Below are positions 30,700 through 40,266 of a DNA stretch of 64,000 nucleotides, one piece after another. Source of the DNA: Betaproteobacteria bacterium (GTDB lineage: Bacteria; Pseudomonadota; Gammaproteobacteria; Burkholderiales; Usitatibacteraceae); NCBI GenBank assembly GCA_016720925.1, contig JADKJR010000036.1, forward strand, positions 62,001 through 126,000, read 5' to 3'. The stretch's first letter is position 1. The number at the start of each line of letters is the position of its first letter. A model generated the notes under the pieces. The model searched no databases and was not told the DNA's origin. It worked only from the letters and a program-made list of their open reading frames with translations. Made by a program: the position numbers and the translations under genes.

Positions 30700-31986
30700 C
30701 TACAGCCGCCAAAGTTGCCGGCCACTCGCGCGGATCGCGCCCGCATCCAGCACTGATTTCACGTCGATTACCGCCCCTTGCAGCTTGACCTTCTCCAGCA
30801 GGGTGGCCAGCGGCTTGTCCAGATATTCCTTGTGCGACACCGCCAGTATTACTGCATCAGCCGCGGGCATCCGATCCCACTCGGTTAAGGCGATACCGTA
30901 CTCGTGCTGTGCTTCCGCCGGCGACGCGTAGGGGTCATGCACCTTCACAGTCAGTCCGTATTCCTTCAACTCTTTCACGATGTCGACGACTTTTGTATTG
31001 CGCACATCGGGACAGTTTTCCTTGAAGGTCAGCCCCAGTACGTTGACGGTGCCGCCCTGCAATTTTCCACCGGCGCGAATCATGGTCTTGACCGTATTCT
31101 CGGCGACGTATTTGCCCATGCTGTCATTGATGCGCCGCCCGGAAAGAATCACTTCCGCATGGTGGCCGAATTTTTCGGCCTGATAAGTGAGGTAGTAGGG
31201 GTCGACGCCAATGCAATGTCCACCGACGAGGCCGGGACGGAATTTCAGGAAGTTCCACTTGGTCCCGGCCGCAGCCAGCACTTCGGCGGTATCCAGTCCC
31301 ATGCGATTGAAAATGATCGCGAGTTCATTCATGAACGCGATATTGATATCGCGCTGGGAGTTCTCGATAACCTTAGCGGCTTCAGCAACCTGGATGCTCG
31401 ATGCGCGATGTACGCCAGCCTTGACGACTGCCGCATAGGCGTTTGCGAGCCGCTCCAGCGTTTCGGGCGTGTCACCGGACACAACCTTGACGATACTGAC
31501 CAGCGTATGTTCCTTGTCGCCGGGGTTTATGCGCTCCGGGGAATAGCCGACAAAGAAATCGCGCTTCCATTTTTTACCGGACGCGCGTTCCAGTTCCGGA
31601 ATGCACACTTCTTCGGTAGCACCCGGATAGACGGTGGACTCGTAAACCACGATAACGCCGGCCTTGAGGTGCGGGCCGATGGCCTTACTCGCGCTGAGCA
31701 AAGGCGCGAAATCCGGCAGGCGCGCTTCATCCACCGGCGTCGGCACGGCGATGATGATGATGTCAGCCTTTGCCAGCGCCGCAACGTCGGTCGTGCAGGT
31801 AAGCCTGGTCGCCGCGCGCAAGTCTTCCGTGGATACTTCGCCAGTCGGATCAACATGCCCGCAATAGGCATCAACTTTTGCCTGGGATAAATCAAACCCA
31901 TACGTTTCAAATTGTTTGCCGAATTCAACGGCGAGCGGCAGGCCCACATAGCCAAGACCGACAACGCCAATAATTTGTTGCTTCAT
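30700..31986 (-). CDS. Nucleotide-sugar dehydrogenase (TviB/WbpO-type)
   Basis: A 428-residue NAD-dependent dehydrogenase that oxidises a UDP-hexosamine or UDP-hexose at C6 to the uronate. The Rossmann motif VVGLGYVGLPLAVEFGKQF is at the start. VYESTVYPGATEEV and GYSPERINPGDKEH follow, then the catalytic cysteine in FRPGLVGGHCIGVDPYYLT and the substrate lid GLTFKENCPDVRNTKV. The motif set resembles the TviB/WbpO group (UDP-GlcNAc/GalNAc dehydrogenase) more than UDP-glucose dehydrogenase, but the substrate is inferred. ATG 31986 has GGGAG upstream. The epimerase gene lies 123 bp upstream on the same strand; together they supply sugars for surface polysaccharide. Confidence 0.86.
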   Translation of the reverse strand: MKQQIIGVVGLGYVGLPLAVEFGKQFETYGFDLSQAKVDAYCGHVDPTGEVSTEDLRAATRLTCTTDVAALAKADIIIIAVPTPVDEARLPDFAPLLSASKAIGPHLKAGVIVVYESTVYPGATEEVCIPELERASGKKWKRDFFVGYSPERINPGDKEHTLVSIVKVVSGDTPETLERLANAYAAVVKAGVHRASSIQVAEAAKVIENSQRDINIAFMNELAIIFNRMGLDTAEVLAAAGTKWNFLKFRPGLVGGHCIGVDPYYLTYQAEKFGHHAEVILSGRRINDSMGKYVAENTVKTMIRAGGKLQGGTVNVLGLTFKENCPDVRNTKVVDIVKELKEYGLTVKVHDPYASPAEAQHEYGIALTEWDRMPAADAVILAVSHKEYLDKPLATLLEKVKLQGAVIDVKSVLDAGAIRASGRQLWRL

Positions 31987-32109
31987 GTGATGCTCCCATT
32001 TTTTTGTTTTTGCGACATGCCGTTCATTCATTGTGCGAACGAAGGTATGAATGCACTTACGCGTATTTAACAGGCTATATGACACGCGCTTGCGAGCAGT
32101 TGACGATCA

Positions 32110-33118
32110 TCAAACCTTATAGTAATTCCGATACCATTTTACGAATCGCGCGATGCCGTCTTCGACCTGTGTGGCCGGTCGAAATCCGACGTCGCGTTCC
32201 AGGCGCGACACATCCGCCTGCGTTGCGGGCACATCTCCTGGCTGCATCGGCAACATGTCCATGATCGCTTTCTTGCCGAGACATTCTTCCAGTGCGTTGA
32301 TGTATCGCATCAACTTTACCGGTGTGTTGTTGCCGATGTTGTAAATGCGGTAGGGCGCATAGCTGGTGCCTGGGTCGGGCTGGTCGCTGTTCCATGCCGG
32401 GTCCGGCGCGGCGGGTTGGTCGATGACCCGCACTACACCCTCGATGATGTCATCGACGTAAGTGAAATCGCGCACCATGTTGCCGTGATTGAACACCCGG
32501 ATCGGCTCACCAGCGAGGATCGCCTTGGTGAACATGAACAGCGCCATGTCCGGTCGTCCCCACGGACCATATACCGTGAAAAAACGCAGTCCGGTGCACG
32601 GCAATTTGTAAAGATCCGCGTAGCAGTGCGCCATCATCTCGTTGGCTTTCTTGGTCGCCGCATAGAGTGAAATGGGATGATCGACCGGATCGGCTTCCGA
32701 AAATGGCAGTTTGGTATTGGCGCCATACACCGAGCTCGACGAGGCGTACACGAGGTGCTTCACCGCGTTGTGGCGTGAGCCTTCCAGAATGTTGGTGAAC
32801 CCGACCAGATTGGCTTCAACATATGCGTGCGGATTTTCCATCGAGTAGCGTACGCCCGCCTGTGCCGCGAGATTCATGACGGTGTCGAATTTTTCTGCGG
32901 CGAATAGCGCTTTGGTGCCATCGCCATCGGCGATGTCCAATTTGACGAATCGGAAGCGCGGATAGGCCGCCAGGCGGACCAGGCGATTCTCTTTTAGTCT
33001 TGACATCGTAATAGTTGTTCAGGTTGTCGATGCCGACGACTTCATCGCCGCGCTCGAGCATGCGGATAGCCAGCGTGTGGCCGATGAAACCGGCGACGCC
33101 GGTGATCAGGATTTTCAT
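32110..33118 (-). CDS. NAD-dependent sugar epimerase (UDP-glucuronate 4-epimerase-like), apparent frameshift
   Basis: An extended SDR epimerase of about 335 residues. The NAD motif ILITGVAGFIGHTLAIRML and DNLNNYYDV are in one frame. The rest (LAAQAGVRYSMENPHAY, VYASSSSVYGAN, the catalytic YAATKKANE, FTVYGPWGRPDMALFMF) is in another. Removing one A from the AA (minus strand) at 33000-33001 restores a continuous NNYYDVRLKENRLVRL, matching the family. So a single-base insertion splits the gene, either by sequencing error or by recent mutation. The expected role is interconversion of nucleotide uronic acids for exopolysaccharide or LPS, with the dehydrogenase downstream. Confidence 0.82.
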
Positions 33119-33241
33119 GGTTTGGGCAGACAGGTTTTGACGCGAGTTTTAGGGCGGCTCTTTGACGCGGGCCATTAGCGGAAATGGATCCTTGATTCGA
33201 CTATTTTAGCCAGTCCTGCGAGGTGCACGGCAATCCTTTCA

Positions 33242-34630
33242 TTAGTACGGCAGCGGCACATCCGATTTCGCCGCCGTCAGCACCCGGCGGAAATCTTCCT
33301 TTATACGCTGCAACGCGATATCGGTTTCTGCCTCGAAGCGCAGCACGATCACCGGCGTGGTGTTGGACGCACGCGCCAGGCCGAAGCCGAACGGATACTC
33401 GACACGGAAGCCGTCAAGCGTGATTACTTCGGTGGCGCCCTCAAACTTGGCGTCTTTCTGCAATTGGGCAACCAGTGTGTGCGGCTCGCCTTCCTTGAGA
33501 TGCCAATGGAGTTCTGGCGTCGAAATGGAGTTGGGCAGGGCTTTCAGTTGTGCATTGGCATCGACGTCTTTGCTGACGATTTCCAGCAATCGCGCGCCGC
33601 AATACAGCGCGTCGTCGAAGCCGTACCACCGTTCCTTGAAAAAGATATGGCCGCTCATTTCGCCGGCAATCGGCGCGCCGGTCTCCTTCATCTTCAGTTT
33701 GATCAGCGAATGCCCGGTCTTGTACAGCGTGGGCCGGCCACCGTGGTCGCGCACCCACTTGAACAGATTACGTGACGATTTCACGTCAAAAATAACTTCG
33801 CCACCCGGCACGCGCGACAACACATCGGCGGCGAACAGCATCAACTGCCGATCGGGGTAGATGATCTCGCCGTCTTTCGTGACAACGCCCAGGCGATCCC
33901 CGTCACCGTCAAACGCCAGCCCCAATTCGGCATCGGTTTCCTTTAGCGCGCGGATGACGTCCTGCAGATTCTTGGGTTCGGCCGGATCGGGATGATGATT
34001 GGGAAAGGTGCCATCGACGTCGCAGAATAATTCGATCACGTCGCAGCCCATTGCACGGAAGAGGCGTGGCGCATAGGCACCGGGGGCCCCATTGCCGCAA
34101 TCGACCACAATCTTCATCGGGCGGGTGAGCTTTGCGTCACCGACGATGCGGGCGATATAGGCCTCCGTCAGGTCGCGCTTTTCGTAGGTGCCTACACGCG
34201 CCGGGGGAGCGATTTCGAAATCGTCCGTGTCGATGGCGCGCTTCAGCGCCTGTATCGCGTCCAGCGCCAGTGTTTCGCCCTGGATCACCATCTTGATGCC
34301 GTTGTAGTCGGGGGGGTTGTGCGAGCCAGTAATCATCACCCCCGAGCCGGTATTGAAATGGACCGCGCCGAAATAGACCATCGGTGTCGCCACCATGCCG
34401 ATATCGATGACGTGGATGCCGGTCGATTGAATGCCTTGGGCGAGCGCTTCGGCGAACAGGGGACCGGATAGCCGGCCATCGTAGCCGATCGTGATATGCG
34501 TGCCGCCACGGCGTTTTGCCTCTGTGCCCAGCGCTTTGCCAACCAGTTTGACGGTTTCGCCGGTCAGCGATTTACCGACGATGCCACGAATATCGTAAGC
34601 CTTGAAGATTTCGGATGCGACTTTGCTCAT
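33242..34630 (-). CDS. Phosphomannomutase/phosphoglucomutase
   Basis: A 462-residue alpha-D-phosphohexomutase (AlgC/ManB type) that moves phosphate between C6 and C1 of mannose or glucose. The active serine is in GVMITGSHNPPDYNGIKM. The metal loop is GLAFDGDGDRLGVV, the sugar specificity loop is IAGEMSGHIFF, and the phosphate loop is near GFRVEYPFGFGLARASNT. AYDIRGIVG marks the N-terminus. It starts 9 bp after the yheT-like gene and probably lies at the end of the type II secretion transcript. It serves the polysaccharide genes that follow. Confidence 0.93.
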   Translation of the reverse strand: MSKVASEIFKAYDIRGIVGKSLTGETVKLVGKALGTEAKRRGGTHITIGYDGRLSGPLFAEALAQGIQSTGIHVIDIGMVATPMVYFGAVHFNTGSGVMITGSHNPPDYNGIKMVIQGETLALDAIQALKRAIDTDDFEIAPPARVGTYEKRDLTEAYIARIVGDAKLTRPMKIVVDCGNGAPGAYAPRLFRAMGCDVIELFCDVDGTFPNHHPDPAEPKNLQDVIRALKETDAELGLAFDGDGDRLGVVTKDGEIIYPDRQLMLFAADVLSRVPGGEVIFDVKSSRNLFKWVRDHGGRPTLYKTGHSLIKLKMKETGAPIAGEMSGHIFFKERWYGFDDALYCGARLLEIVSKDVDANAQLKALPNSISTPELHWHLKEGEPHTLVAQLQKDAKFEGATEVITLDGFRVEYPFGFGLARASNTTPVIVLRFEAETDIALQRIKEDFRRVLTAAKSDVPLPY

Positions 34631-34639
34631 GATGGTTCT

Positions 34640-35662
34640 CTAGGTTTGAGTGTCAAAAAAATGAAAAACACGCCGGGTCATCCAACTGTTGCCGGGGAAT
34701 GGTTCCGCCAGAAAGCCCACATGGCCGCCATGTTCCGGAAATTCCAGCGTCACGTGCGCGGATACTTCATTTGCCGTGGGCAGGGCGGACGCCGGCAGGA
34801 ACGGGTCGTTACGGGCATTCAATACCAATGTCGATACCTTAACATCGATCAGGCCCGGCTTGGCCGACCCGCGTGTCCAGTAATCGTCGGTGTCCCGGTA
34901 GCCGTGCAGCGGCGCGGTGACCTCGTTGTCGAACTCGCGCAAGGTGCGCGCGCGCCGCATGACCTCCTCGCGGAAGATGCCGGGGTGGCGCCTGAGTTTG
35001 GCCAGCGAACTCGTCTTCATGGTCGCGAGAAAGCGGCGTGTGTAGAGCCGGCAAAAGCCGCGTTCAAGCGCCGCGCCCGAGGCCATTAAATCCAGCGGCG
35101 CGGAAATCCCCACGGCAGCAGTCGCGATTCGGGTCGCTTCGCTTCCTTGTTCGCCCAGCCATTTCAACGTCGCGTTGCCGCCCAGAGATATGGCAGCGAC
35201 ATAAAGCGGCCGATCGGGTGCTTCGGCTTTTGCGCGGCGCAGGATCCAGTCGATCTCGGTCGAGTCGCCCGAATGATACGCGCGCGGCAGAAGGTTCATT
35301 TCGCCGCCGCAGCCGCGGAAATGTGGCACCAGTCCGCGCCAGCCACGCCGCGCCACTTCATTCATCAGGTTGAGCGAGTAGATGCTTTGCGATGAGCCTT
35401 CGAGCCCGTGAAAGACCACTACCATCGGCTTGTCCAGCGGTCCCGTGACGCGATCGACATCGATAAAATCGCCGTCCGGCTTGCCGTTCGGCGTAGTGTC
35501 CCAGCGTTCGCGGCGGTAATGTGGTTTGTCCGGTCGGTCAAAGACGAACGGATAGACCGTCTGCCAATGTGCGCCAAACACACCGCGGCCCAGCCACCAT
35601 GGCGCGCGATACCGCGGAGCCGCCGCCGCATTGGCGTCGATGCCCGCCCCTGTCGTTACCAT
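34640..35662 (-). CDS. YheT-family alpha/beta hydrolase
   Basis: A 340-residue hydrolase of the YheT/EMB8 family. The oxyanion region is VVVFHGLEGSSQSIYS. The nucleophile elbow is VAAISLGGNATLKWLGE, and the acid and histidine come from NARNDPFLP and FPEHGGHVGFL. The ATG at 35662 overlaps the gspN stop as ATGGTAA, so the two are translationally coupled. The natural ester substrate is unknown. It is conserved in betaproteobacteria as a short-chain carboxylesterase or lipase-like protein. Confidence 0.88.
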   Translation of the reverse strand: MVTTGAGIDANAAAAPRYRAPWWLGRGVFGAHWQTVYPFVFDRPDKPHYRRERWDTTPNGKPDGDFIDVDRVTGPLDKPMVVVFHGLEGSSQSIYSLNLMNEVARRGWRGLVPHFRGCGGEMNLLPRAYHSGDSTEIDWILRRAKAEAPDRPLYVAAISLGGNATLKWLGEQGSEATRIATAAVGISAPLDLMASGAALERGFCRLYTRRFLATMKTSSLAKLRRHPGIFREEVMRRARTLREFDNEVTAPLHGYRDTDDYWTRGSAKPGLIDVKVSTLVLNARNDPFLPASALPTANEVSAHVTLEFPEHGGHVGFLAEPFPGNSWMTRRVFHFFDTQT

Positions 35663-36438
35663 CGGGCCTTCCAATCGACACGCAGGCGGCCATCCGGCGT
35701 CGGCTGCCCGATGGACTTCAGTTGGGCAAGCAAATCCTCAGGCAGCGCAGGCGATGGCGTGATGTGTCCCGCGTAGGCAATCTGGCCCGGAGATGTCGTC
35801 TGAATCGATCCGCCACCGTCAAGTTTCAACGCGCCACTCGATTGCTCGACAACATAGTCGATAGCCGTGCCTCGTGCGGCGAGTTTCAGTTGGTAGTTTC
35901 CCAATGCCTGCGGGGAAAACCGCGCGAGGCCGAAGCTGTCCGCATTGATTTGCACATCACCGTTTACGCGAAGGACATCACCGTAGGCCACATCCATTCG
36001 CATCGCGCCAGGTGTGCTGACACGCATCGTTCCCGAGGGCGCGAATAGTGCCAGGACGGGTATCGCCAGTTGAAGGGCCCCTGCGTCCATGGTGACGGCC
36101 ACATTGCTGAACTCAACCGACTGCCAACCTGCACCGACTTCAATTGACCCGGCGAAGGTGGGCGATGTCGGCACGACTTTCCATGCCATTCGCAGCCGCG
36201 TCAACGCCCGCAGGTCGAATTTCCAGGTAAGCGGCACGGTCAGCGCGTCAGATGCCTGGCCTGCCTGCAGCACACCAAAGCCGTCCCAGATCGATCCGGC
36301 CACCGAGACATGCCATGGCGGCGGAAGCGCCCGATTGATGCGGTCCTCGAACAGGTACGCCGGCAGGAATTCGATCACGCCAACTACAAAGGCGATGGCC
36401 ACCAGGATTCCGATGCGGCGCCCGGTGAGCCACGTCAT
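35656..36438 (-). CDS. gspN: Type II secretion system protein N
   Basis: A 260-residue inner-membrane protein with one N-terminal anchor (IGILVAIAFVVGVIEFLPAYL) and a periplasmic beta-rich domain. It begins RALPPPWHVSVAGSIWDGFGVL and ends LRVDWKARW, both typical of GspN. It starts by an ATGA overlap with the gspM stop. GspN is an accessory, not universal, component found mainly in the fuller gsp operons of beta- and gammaproteobacteria. Confidence 0.85.
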   Translation of the reverse strand: MTWLTGRRIGILVAIAFVVGVIEFLPAYLFEDRINRALPPPWHVSVAGSIWDGFGVLQAGQASDALTVPLTWKFDLRALTRLRMAWKVVPTSPTFAGSIEVGAGWQSVEFSNVAVTMDAGALQLAIPVLALFAPSGTMRVSTPGAMRMDVAYGDVLRVNGDVQINADSFGLARFSPQALGNYQLKLAARGTAIDYVVEQSSGALKLDGGGSIQTTSPGQIAYAGHITPSPALPEDLLAQLKSIGQPTPDGRLRVDWKARW

Positions 36439-36991
36439 TTGGCGCTCCCGGCAGCCGGTGACCCGCTGGGCCGCGTCTGGTCAGCCATGAGCATGTCGAC
36501 GGAGACTTCCCGCCTGCCATCCGGCAAAGCCTGCAATGTAAGTGAAATGATCTGGAGTTGATGCCGCGACTGCACGTCGCCCAGCCGATCCCACCACGTT
36601 GCATAGACAATTCTTGGAATCACAACCCGGAACGCGCGGCTGGGATCAAGGTTCACGCGGGCGCCGTCACCAAACGCGGACTGCAAAGTGTCGATATTGG
36701 CAATGGTTGGCGGCGCGGGCGCGATGAGGCTGGTACTCGTCAGCTGGCGAATTTCTTCAGCCTGGGTTTTCATCAGCGCAAGTTGAGCGCTGAGTTGCGG
36801 AAGCCTGGCGGTCAGGCGGTCGCGTTCGCGCACGGCAGGTAGCCAGACGTAGGCGAACAGAATGGCCACAATCAGAAGCAACGCGCCGATGCCGATGACA
36901 CGCTGATGACGCTGTTCAGCCGATGCCAGCGTTGCAATGCGGGCGCAAGCGATTGCGCGAGCCGAATCCGTATCAACGACGGCAAGTTCAT
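36435..36991 (-). CDS. gspM: Type II secretion system protein M, apparent frameshift
   Basis: A bitopic inner-membrane protein of the assembly platform. The natural start is the ATG at 36991, overlapping the gspL stop as ATGA. It gives NLPSLIRIRLAQSLAPALQR, typical of GspM. The downstream part, EQRHQRVIGIGALLL with the transmembrane segment and the periplasmic ferredoxin-like domain, lies in another frame. Adding one G in the GG at about 36920-36921 (minus strand CGG to CGGG) joins them as WHRAEQRHQRV. One base is therefore missing, through sequencing error or mutation. Confidence 0.75.
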
Positions 36992-38277
36992 GTGCCTGCT
37001 CGCAATATGACGCGCACTGCAAGCCTCGTTGATTTCGCATCGGTGGCAGTGCCGCTCTTGTTGCCCACGGGATTGCCAAACGAAGCGCCGTGCAAGCGAT
37101 CCACGGCGCGTTGCAGGTGAGCACGCTGATCCGCCGTGGCCAACACCAAGTCAAGCGTGGCGGTGCCATCGCGGACGGCCAGTGTACTAACCGATACCGG
37201 CTCGCCGGGAAGCGTTTGCAAGAGCGACACCAGTCTTGCTATCAGATTTTGCGCGTCAGCATCCGCCGGTAAACCGCGCTCGCGCTTCAGTTGCTGCAGG
37301 TTGCGCTGCAACTGCAATGGCGGATCGACGATCGCCTGCGCTGCGGGAAACGCGGCCTTGAACACTTGCGTCATCTCGCGCTCAAGCGCCAGCCGCTCGC
37401 CATTGAGCCGCCAGTTGTCGATGAGAATCAGAAGGACATGTACGCTAACCATCAGCGCCAGCACGATCAGCGCAGGTCTTAGCAGACCAATCCATTTGCC
37501 GACCGCTTCGCGCGGGGCGAATTCGCCGGTGAGCAGGTTGGCGGATTTACTGGCAATGAGCAGCGTCTGCAGATTGTCTATGGATGACGGGCCGAGTCTG
37601 ACTGGCAGGTCCAGCGCGCGTTCCCACTGATGTGCGAGGGCGGCATCGGGCGCGGCAACAACCGCTCGGGACGGCATTGACTGCAGCACCAGCGCACTGG
37701 GGGCGCGCCGCTGATCACGCGCTTCTTTCAATGCCAGCGTCAATCCAAATGGTGGCTCGCGACCGGCGCCAACATCGAGGTTGTATACAAAACCATCCGC
37801 CCGTTTGGCGAAGCCGCGCCGTTCATCAAGCACGACGGCCCATTCCCCTGCATCGACCGGTATGCGTGAGGCGATCGAAATCAGGCAGTCCGGCGACAAT
37901 CCGGCCTGCTTAAGCCACGCCAGGACACCCACGAGCCACGTGCGGTCAATGGCGGCAACCACATGCTGCTGCGTGACGGACTTGCCCAGCACGACGGCAT
38001 GCACGGTCGAGGGATCAATGGTGAGTTTGTCTTCAATGGCATAGCGGAGGAGGGCGTCGCGTTTCGCCGGCGCGACTGGTGGAAGCGTGGTTTCGATGAA
38101 CAACAATCGGCCCACGGGTGCCAGCGCCACGACGCGCTCTGCGCGCGGCAGTGATGCGAGCGGTCCCTCGCCCGCACGCAGGATCGCGTTCGCGTTGTCC
38201 AGCAGCGTCCACTCGGCTGACGCGGCGGGATCAAAGCGGGGCAGGTCGGGGATGCTGAGGAGGAGGGTCAGTGCCAA
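36988..38277 (-). CDS. gspL: Type II secretion system protein L
   Basis: A protein of about 429 residues that links the cytoplasmic ATPase GspE to the membrane platform. An actin-like cytoplasmic domain (WTLLDNANAILRAGEG, LPRAERVVALAPVGRLLF) is followed by one membrane span (ALIVLALMVSVHVLLILI) and a periplasmic ferredoxin-like domain. The start is uncertain. TTG 38277 gives the usual GspL N-terminus; ATG 38325 is also open but overlaps gspK by 34 bp. Its stop overlaps gspM. Confidence 0.84.
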   Translation of the reverse strand: MALTLLLSIPDLPRFDPAASAEWTLLDNANAILRAGEGPLASLPRAERVVALAPVGRLLFIETTLPPVAPAKRDALLRYAIEDKLTIDPSTVHAVVLGKSVTQQHVVAAIDRTWLVGVLAWLKQAGLSPDCLISIASRIPVDAGEWAVVLDERRGFAKRADGFVYNLDVGAGREPPFGLTLALKEARDQRRAPSALVLQSMPSRAVVAAPDAALAHQWERALDLPVRLGPSSIDNLQTLLIASKSANLLTGEFAPREAVGKWIGLLRPALIVLALMVSVHVLLILIDNWRLNGERLALEREMTQVFKAAFPAAQAIVDPPLQLQRNLQQLKRERGLPADADAQNLIARLVSLLQTLPGEPVSVSTLAVRDGTATLDLVLATADQRAHLQRAVDRLHGASFGNPVGNKSGTATDAKSTRLAVRVILRAGT

Positions 38278-38291
38278 TGGAAGCGTGTTGC

Positions 38292-39230
38292 CTAGTCGGT
38301 TTTGACCCAAATTATACTGGGCCATTTGGGGACACCGCTGCCGTCGCCGGGGGCGCGTTGCAGAAGCGCCGACTGGCGCATCTGCGCGCCGGCGTTGTCG
38401 ATAGCGATCGTCACCAGGAAGAACTGGCTCGTAACGTCCACGTCAATGGTTGCGGCCGGAACACTTTTCAAGAATTCAGATTCCGCGATGGCAGCCTTGT
38501 TTGCCAGGGGCTTTGTTAACCGCAGTTTTGCCAACGCCGTGAGCCGGTCAATTGCCAGCGTCGGAAATATTGCGGCCAGCACTTCCTGCGGCGCGGTATT
38601 GAGGTTGATCGGGGTGCGGAACGGAAGCGCCGTGACGAACGGCATCAATCGCGCCAGGATTGCCGTATCAAAGCCGCGCACGCGGCGCAGTTCTTCCACC
38701 TGCACCAGGTTCTGATTGGCAGCGCGATACGGATTGGCAAGTGCCATGTAAGTCGCACTTTCCGCGCCACTCGCGCCGCTCGGCTCGTCGTCGGCATCGA
38801 TCCAGTCGACGACGGCATCGGCCAGATCAGGGCTCAGTTTGAGTTCTGTGAGCAGGCGGCGGAATACCTCCATATCGGCCTCGCTCTTTGCGCCGTTCTT
38901 CACCAGATTATTCAGATTGAACAGCCCGCCGTCGTCGCGCACCGCGCCGGCGGCCATCGCGCCATCGATGGGAATGGCGTTGAGTCCCTGTGCCCAGGGC
39001 TGCGATAGATCGACGCGTTGCGTGGTTTTCTGAAGTTGAAATAACGCCGCGCGTGCCCAGTCCAGCGTCGGCGCCGCGTACAGCGCCGCTTGCGCGCGTT
39101 CGCCGGCGCGCGCAGTGCGGGTAAGCGCCTGGCTTTGCTGGGACAGCAGGAATGCAGCAATGCTGGCCGCGAGCATCACTACCAGCAGGGCGGTGATGAT
39201 GGCGACGCCGCGCTGGTGTTTGCGCGTCAT
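38292..39230 (-). CDS. gspK: Type II secretion system minor pseudopilin K
   Basis: A 312-residue minor pseudopilin at the pseudopilus tip. The prepilin motif RKHQRGVAIITALLVVMLA has the conserved Gly-8, but there is Val at +1 and no Glu at +5, as is normal for GspK. The large globular domain includes LADAVVDWIDADDEPSG, PINLNTAPQEVLAAIFP and a C-terminal beta subdomain. Its start overlaps the gspJ stop by 4 bp. Confidence 0.9.
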   Translation of the reverse strand: MTRKHQRGVAIITALLVVMLAASIAAFLLSQQSQALTRTARAGERAQAALYAAPTLDWARAALFQLQKTTQRVDLSQPWAQGLNAIPIDGAMAAGAVRDDGGLFNLNNLVKNGAKSEADMEVFRRLLTELKLSPDLADAVVDWIDADDEPSGASGAESATYMALANPYRAANQNLVQVEELRRVRGFDTAILARLMPFVTALPFRTPINLNTAPQEVLAAIFPTLAIDRLTALAKLRLTKPLANKAAIAESEFLKSVPAATIDVDVTSQFFLVTIAIDNAGAQMRQSALLQRAPGDGSGVPKWPSIIWVKTD

Positions 39231-39880
39231 GTGTTGCCGCGCAGTGCGAACACGCGGACGAACTGCTCGCCGCCCGCCAGCGTGATGGTGAGTTCAAGTG
39301 CGGCCGGGTAGGCACCCGGTGCACTCGCGGCGCCGGATGCCGGACTGCCACCGACCGGCGTGGATCGCCACACGTTTTGCCAGGTGCCGGCACGATCCAT
39401 GGCTCGCCATTTGGCCTCGCGGACCTGGCCCAATGCGGGATATGCCTGCGGTGCCGTGCGCGGGGCAGCGTCGAGGCTCGGCCATAGCACCAGTTCCAGC
39501 GTACCTTCCTTCAATCGATAGCCGACGCGCTGTGGCGTGGCGGCGATACCGGTACTGCCGGCAAACCCGCTTCGGGTAAAGACCAGCGTGGCATCGTCCG
39601 CGCCGGGAAGCAGGGCAGTGAGACGCAGGGCATCATCGAGCAAGTTGTCGGCATTGCGCGGCCGCCGGTCGAGCAGCGTAGTGAAGTCGTCATCGAGCCG
39701 CGCAAATAGCAGCGCGACATCGCGAAGCCGTGCCGTCTCGGTGTTCAGGTGTTGCCGGGTCTGAAATACCGAATCGAGCGTGCGATACGACATCACCGCC
39801 ATGATCGCGAAAATAGCGAGCGCGACCAACAACTCCACGAGTGTGAAGCCGGATTGTTTTGGTGCAAAGCGGACTTTCAC
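39227..39880 (-). CDS. gspJ: Type II secretion system minor pseudopilin J
   Basis: A 217-residue minor pseudopilin. The leader KVRFAPKQSG precedes FTLVELLVALAIFAIMAVMSY, with Gly-1, Phe+1 and Glu+5. The start is GTG 39880, overlapping the gspI stop as GTGA; it gives the normal short leader. The frame is open far upstream, but that part antisense-overlaps other coding sequence. It forms the tip complex with GspI and GspK. Confidence 0.9.
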   Translation of the reverse strand: MKVRFAPKQSGFTLVELLVALAIFAIMAVMSYRTLDSVFQTRQHLNTETARLRDVALLFARLDDDFTTLLDRRPRNADNLLDDALRLTALLPGADDATLVFTRSGFAGSTGIAATPQRVGYRLKEGTLELVLWPSLDAAPRTAPQAYPALGQVREAKWRAMDRAGTWQNVWRSTPVGGSPASGAASAPGAYPAALELTITLAGGEQFVRVFALRGNT

Positions 39881-40266
39881 GGCCCGCTCCCCGGCGGCCG
39901 CACGAGATAGGCGTTCAGCGTCACCAGCGATTGTGACTGAGCCGGACGCAGTACCTTGAGTGAAACCTTGCGGAATGCCGCGTTCGGCGTCTCCGATGTC
40001 ACCTGCTGCCATTCGAACTCGATTCCCGACATGCTGCTGCGTCCGCTGACGGTACCGGCCGAAGGGAAGGTATTCATCGCCGTCAGTTCAGCGACGCGAT
40101 TTTGCGCGATCCAGGTGGCCAATGTGCGCAGGCGCGTTTCCTGCGCGCTGTCGGTCGCAACATTTGCGGCGCGCGCGGCGGCCGCCAGCGCGATGGCGAG
40201 GATAGTCAGCGCAACCAGCACCTCAATAAGCGTGAATCCGCGCCGGTGGTTTGTGCCAATACGCAT
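39877..40266 (-). CDS. gspI: Type II secretion system minor pseudopilin I
   Basis: A 129-residue minor pseudopilin with leader MRIGTNHRRG, then FTLIEVLVALTILAIALAAA. Gly-1, Phe+1 and Glu+5 are all present. The ATG at 40266 overlaps the gspH stop as TGATG. The C-terminal domain contains FEWQQVTSETPN and a final beta strand, as in the family. Confidence 0.9.
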   Translation of the reverse strand: MRIGTNHRRGFTLIEVLVALTILAIALAAAARAANVATDSAQETRLRTLATWIAQNRVAELTAMNTFPSAGTVSGRSSMSGIEFEWQQVTSETPNAAFRKVSLKVLRPAQSQSLVTLNAYLVRPPGSGP

